Origin: Bacillota bacterium
GTDB lineage: Bacteria; Bacillota; Clostridia; Acetivibrionales; DSM-1351
Assembly (NCBI GenBank): GCA_023443515.1
Contig: JAEZUC010000059.1
Coordinates: 1 to 54,754 of the forward strand
Direction of reading: 5' to 3'
DNA length: 54,754 bases
Shown: positions 52,475-54,754 of the stretch, piece after piece
Layout of the letters: every line of letters begins with the position of its first letter
How positions within the stretch are numbered: the stretch's first letter is position 1
Position numbers and translations under genes: made by a program
Notes under the pieces: model-generated
The model's database searches: none
Told to the model about the DNA's origin: nothing
Seen by the model: the letters and a program-made list of their open reading frames with translations, nothing else

Positions 52475-52510
52475 AAAGCCCGAAAATTTTTGCAAATTTC
52501 GGGCTTTTAA
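52475..52510. terminator. Bidirectional terminator
   Basis: AAAGCCCGAAA (52475-52485) pairs with TTTCGGGCTTT (52497-52507), perfect, with an 11-nt loop. It separates the convergent VOC and aminotransferase genes. Confidence 0.88.
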
Positions 52511-52526
52511 ATGGTTTGTTCGAAAA

Positions 52527-53705
52527 TTATTTAAATTCTTTTGCAAGGGCTTCAAAGGCCGGCAAAGAGTTTTTTATTGTTTCAAGACTTACGCAGTATG
52601 CAAGTCTGAAATATCCCGGAGCGCCAAAACCTGAACCCGGTACAATAAGCAGATTATATTTTACAGCACGGTTTTTAAACTCGATATCGTCAGGTATTAG
52701 AGCTTTCGGGAACAGATAAAAAGCTCCGTCAGGCTTTACACATTCATAACCGAATTCTCTAAGGCTGTTGTACAACAAATCTCTTCTCTCTTTGTAGATA
52801 TTTATGTCAACTGACGAATTGATTGATTTTGCTATAACTTTCTGGAACAGGGCGGGGGCGTTAACAAAACCCAGTACTCTGTTGCAGTATATAAGCCCGT
52901 TCATCAGAGTAGCTACATCGTCAGCTTCAGGATTTGTAGCGATATATCCCATGCGTTCGCCGGGAAGAGATAAAGATTTGCTGAAACAATCAATCATTAT
53001 TGCATTTTTGTATATAGTTAATATGTTTGAAATCTCCACATCATAAGCCAGCTTCCTATATGGTTCGTCAGATATAAGATAAATGGTATTTCCATACTCC
53101 TTACTCTTATCCTCTAAAACCTTTGCAATACTATCCAAAGTATCTCTACCATAAACAACACCTGTAGGATTGTTAGGTGTATTTATAATTATTGCTTTGG
53201 TATTTGGAGTTATTTTTGCTCTCAAAAGCTCAGGGTCGGGAAGGAAGGTTTTGAAATCAGTGTTGATTACTACGGTTTTTCCTCCGTGGTTATCGACATA
53301 AGAGGTGTATTCTACAAAAAAAGGTGCAAATACAATTACCTCTTCACCGGGGTTAAGCAGTGTTTTAAAAACTACATTTAAAGCTCCTCCTGCACCGACA
53401 GTCATAACTATATTGTTAAAACTTAAATTCAGTCCTGTTTCGCTGTTTATTTTCTGAGCAATAGTTTCCCTTACCTCAGGATAGCCTGCATTGTTCATGT
53501 ATGCATGCATTTTAAGCTGGTCGGAGCCTGCAAGTTCCCTAAGGGCAGATTTAACCTCAACAGGTGGCTCCGGGTCAGGATTGCCCAGAGAGAAGTCATA
53601 AACTTTGTCAGCTCCATATATTTTTCTCAGTTTTTCGCCTTCTTCAAACATTGCTCTTATCATTGATGAATTTGCAAGGTTATGGCTTATTTTTTTAGAT
53701 ATCAT
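52527..53705 (-). CDS. PLP-dependent class I aminotransferase (aspartate aminotransferase-like)
   Basis: 392 residues. Fold-type I aminotransferase: substrate-binding FSLGNPDPEPP, INTPNNPTGVVYGRDT, ISDEPYRKLAYD and the PLP lysine in DCFSKSLSLPGERMGYIA, with a C-terminal arginine region (GYFRLAYCVS). It moves amino groups between amino and keto acids; the exact substrate is not resolved. ATG 53705 with GGGGGACC upstream is preferred over an in-frame TTG at 53720. It is 17 bp downstream of rqcH on the same strand, suggesting an operon. Confidence 0.9.
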   Translation of the reverse strand: MISKKISHNLANSSMIRAMFEEGEKLRKIYGADKVYDFSLGNPDPEPPVEVKSALRELAGSDQLKMHAYMNNAGYPEVRETIAQKINSETGLNLSFNNIVMTVGAGGALNVVFKTLLNPGEEVIVFAPFFVEYTSYVDNHGGKTVVINTDFKTFLPDPELLRAKITPNTKAIIINTPNNPTGVVYGRDTLDSIAKVLEDKSKEYGNTIYLISDEPYRKLAYDVEISNILTIYKNAIMIDCFSKSLSLPGERMGYIATNPEADDVATLMNGLIYCNRVLGFVNAPALFQKVIAKSINSSVDINIYKERRDLLYNSLREFGYECVKPDGAFYLFPKALIPDDIEFKNRAVKYNLLIVPGSGFGAPGYFRLAYCVSLETIKNSLPAFEALAKEFK

Positions 53706-53722
53706 TTTAAGGTCCCCCAATC

Positions 53723-54754
53723 CTACTTACTAAGAATATTTTTATTATTAATTATTTTCATTACTTTTTCTTCTTCAGGTGTAACATTAATAGTTTTAAA
53801 ATTTTCATATGTAACCATACCCGGTTTTGCGCCGGAAGGTTTTTTAACGTTTCTAACAGTGGTATAGTCTACAGGAACATTGTAAGACATTTTAGCACTG
53901 CTGTGATATGCTGCAAGTGTTGCTGCTTCCAGCAGAGTAGAATCAGGGACAGTGTTGCGTTCAGCTCTGATAATAACGTGTGAACCGGGTATATTTTTTG
54001 TATGCAGCCATAAATCATTGGAAGCTGCTGTCTTTAGTGTAAGCAGGTCGTTCTGCTTATTATTTTTACCTACTAAAATCTTAAATCCGTCACTAGAAAC
54101 AAATTCCAAAGGAGAGGACGGCTTATCCTGTTTTTTTCTGGCATTCTTTACTGACTGTCTAATGTAGCCTTGGTCTATTAACTCCTGTCTTATTTCATCA
54201 ATTTCCTGTCTGGAACTGCAATTTTCAAGCATAGCTAGAACGCTTTGAAGGTACTCAAGCTCAGACAAGGTTTCCTCAAGCTGTTTAGTTACATTTAAAT
54301 GAGTACTTTTTGCCTTTGAATACTGTTTGAAATATCTCTGGGCGTTTTCCTGAGCAGATTTATACTCGTTTAGAGGAATATCAACATATTCTTCATCTTC
54401 ATTGTAATAGTTCAGCACTTTTACAGATTTTGCGCCTTCAGGTATGCAGTATATATTTGCAGTAATCAACTCTCCGTACAGCTGAAGTTTGTCTCTGTCA
54501 GATACTTCCCTGAGCTTTTCATTAAACATTGAGGCCTTTTTCTGGCAACGTTCTATACCGTTTTTAACAACCTTTAAAACATCACCCATTTTTTGTCCAA
54601 GACGTTCATTTGTATCACGCAGTCTGTAATACTGGTCAAGGGCTGTGGATAAAAGGTCATAGTTTTTGTAGAATACCTCCTTGGTAGGTTCAAAGCAATA
54701 AAAGTCAATTGGCCTCAACAAGCTTTTATCTTCATAAACGATACAGGGCGAGAA
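53723..54754 (-). CDS. rqcH: Ribosome quality-control protein RqcH / NFACT (5' end outside window)
   Basis: 343 residues are seen; the reading frame stays open to the window edge, so the N-terminal half is missing. A long coiled coil (middle region, KSTHLNVTKQLEETLSELEY) is followed by the NFACT-R domain with DLWLHTKNIPGSHVIIRAE and the typical LLEAATLAAYHSSAK. RqcH adds alanine tails to stalled peptides on 50S subunits; it was earlier called fibronectin-binding protein FbpA. Confidence 0.92.
   Translation of the reverse strand, partial: FSPCIVYEDKSLLRPIDFYCFEPTKEVFYKNYDLLSTALDQYYRLRDTNERLGQKMGDVLKVVKNGIERCQKKASMFNEKLREVSDRDKLQLYGELITANIYCIPEGAKSVKVLNYYNEDEEYVDIPLNEYKSAQENAQRYFKQYSKAKSTHLNVTKQLEETLSELEYLQSVLAMLENCSSRQEIDEIRQELIDQGYIRQSVKNARKKQDKPSSPLEFVSSDGFKILVGKNNKQNDLLTLKTAASNDLWLHTKNIPGSHVIIRAERNTVPDSTLLEAATLAAYHSSAKMSYNVPVDYTTVRNVKKPSGAKPGMVTYENFKTINVTPEEEKVMKIINNKNILSK

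Overview
The window looks like a low-GC, spore-forming, cellulolytic clostridium, probably of the Ruminiclostridium / Clostridium cellulolyticum group. This is inferred from a spore-germination gerABC operon, a secreted esterase carrying a cellulosomal dockerin, a family-43-type glycosidase, and AT-rich DNA with strong Shine-Dalgarno sites. No database search was possible, so all family names come from motif recognition.

Layout. (1) 1-2568 is chromosome: the end of a DEAD-box RNA helicase, a CvfB/YitL S1-domain protein and an acetate-uptake (SatP/YaaH) gene. (2) 2569-41300 is one integrated element of 38,671 bp. It is bounded by a perfect 61-bp direct repeat made of the 3' 50 nt of a tRNA-Leu(GAG) gene plus flanking bases. 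The left copy is a dead tRNA fragment. The right copy completes a full tRNA, and the element also supplies a new terminator for it. (3) 41301-54754 is chromosome again: DUF624 and DUF2798 membrane proteins, a dockerin-bearing CE6-like acetyl esterase, a GH43-like enzyme, gerABC, a DUF362 protein, a VOC protein, an aminotransferase and the C-terminal part of RqcH/NFACT.

Inside the element, 2.8-16 kb is a defence or cargo zone: a DUF3800 protein, a helix-turn-helix protein, an HNH nuclease, a HARE-HTH-like regulator, a PD-(D/E)XK nuclease, a SymE-like toxin, a complete type I restriction-modification set (hsdM-hsdS-hsdR, hsdS with an extra ~210-residue C-terminal domain), a broken PC4/YdbC gene and a NucS-like nuclease. 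16-27 kb is the replication zone: about 1 kb of non-coding DNA, a 1210-residue single-chain RNA polymerase of the two-barrel YonO/QDE-1 type, a small HTH regulator, an SF3 (D5-type) helicase without a primase domain, an iteron-plus-AT-rich candidate origin, a solo ParB, and a ParB-methyltransferase fusion. 27-38.5 kb is a head-only phage module: small and large terminase, portal, scaffold, major capsid, connector and closure proteins, ending at a terminator. A large serine recombinase and a VanZ-like gene fill the right end.

No tail, tape-measure, baseplate, holin or endolysin gene is present. The element therefore resembles either a capsid-forming satellite (cfPICI-like) that would borrow tails and lysis from a helper phage, or a prophage whose tail and lysis genes were replaced by the recombinase/VanZ segment. 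The most striking part is the RNA polymerase-like protein next to a primase-less helicase and an iteron origin. This suggests, as inference only, a self-contained replication or transcription system in which the polymerase makes primers or element transcripts.
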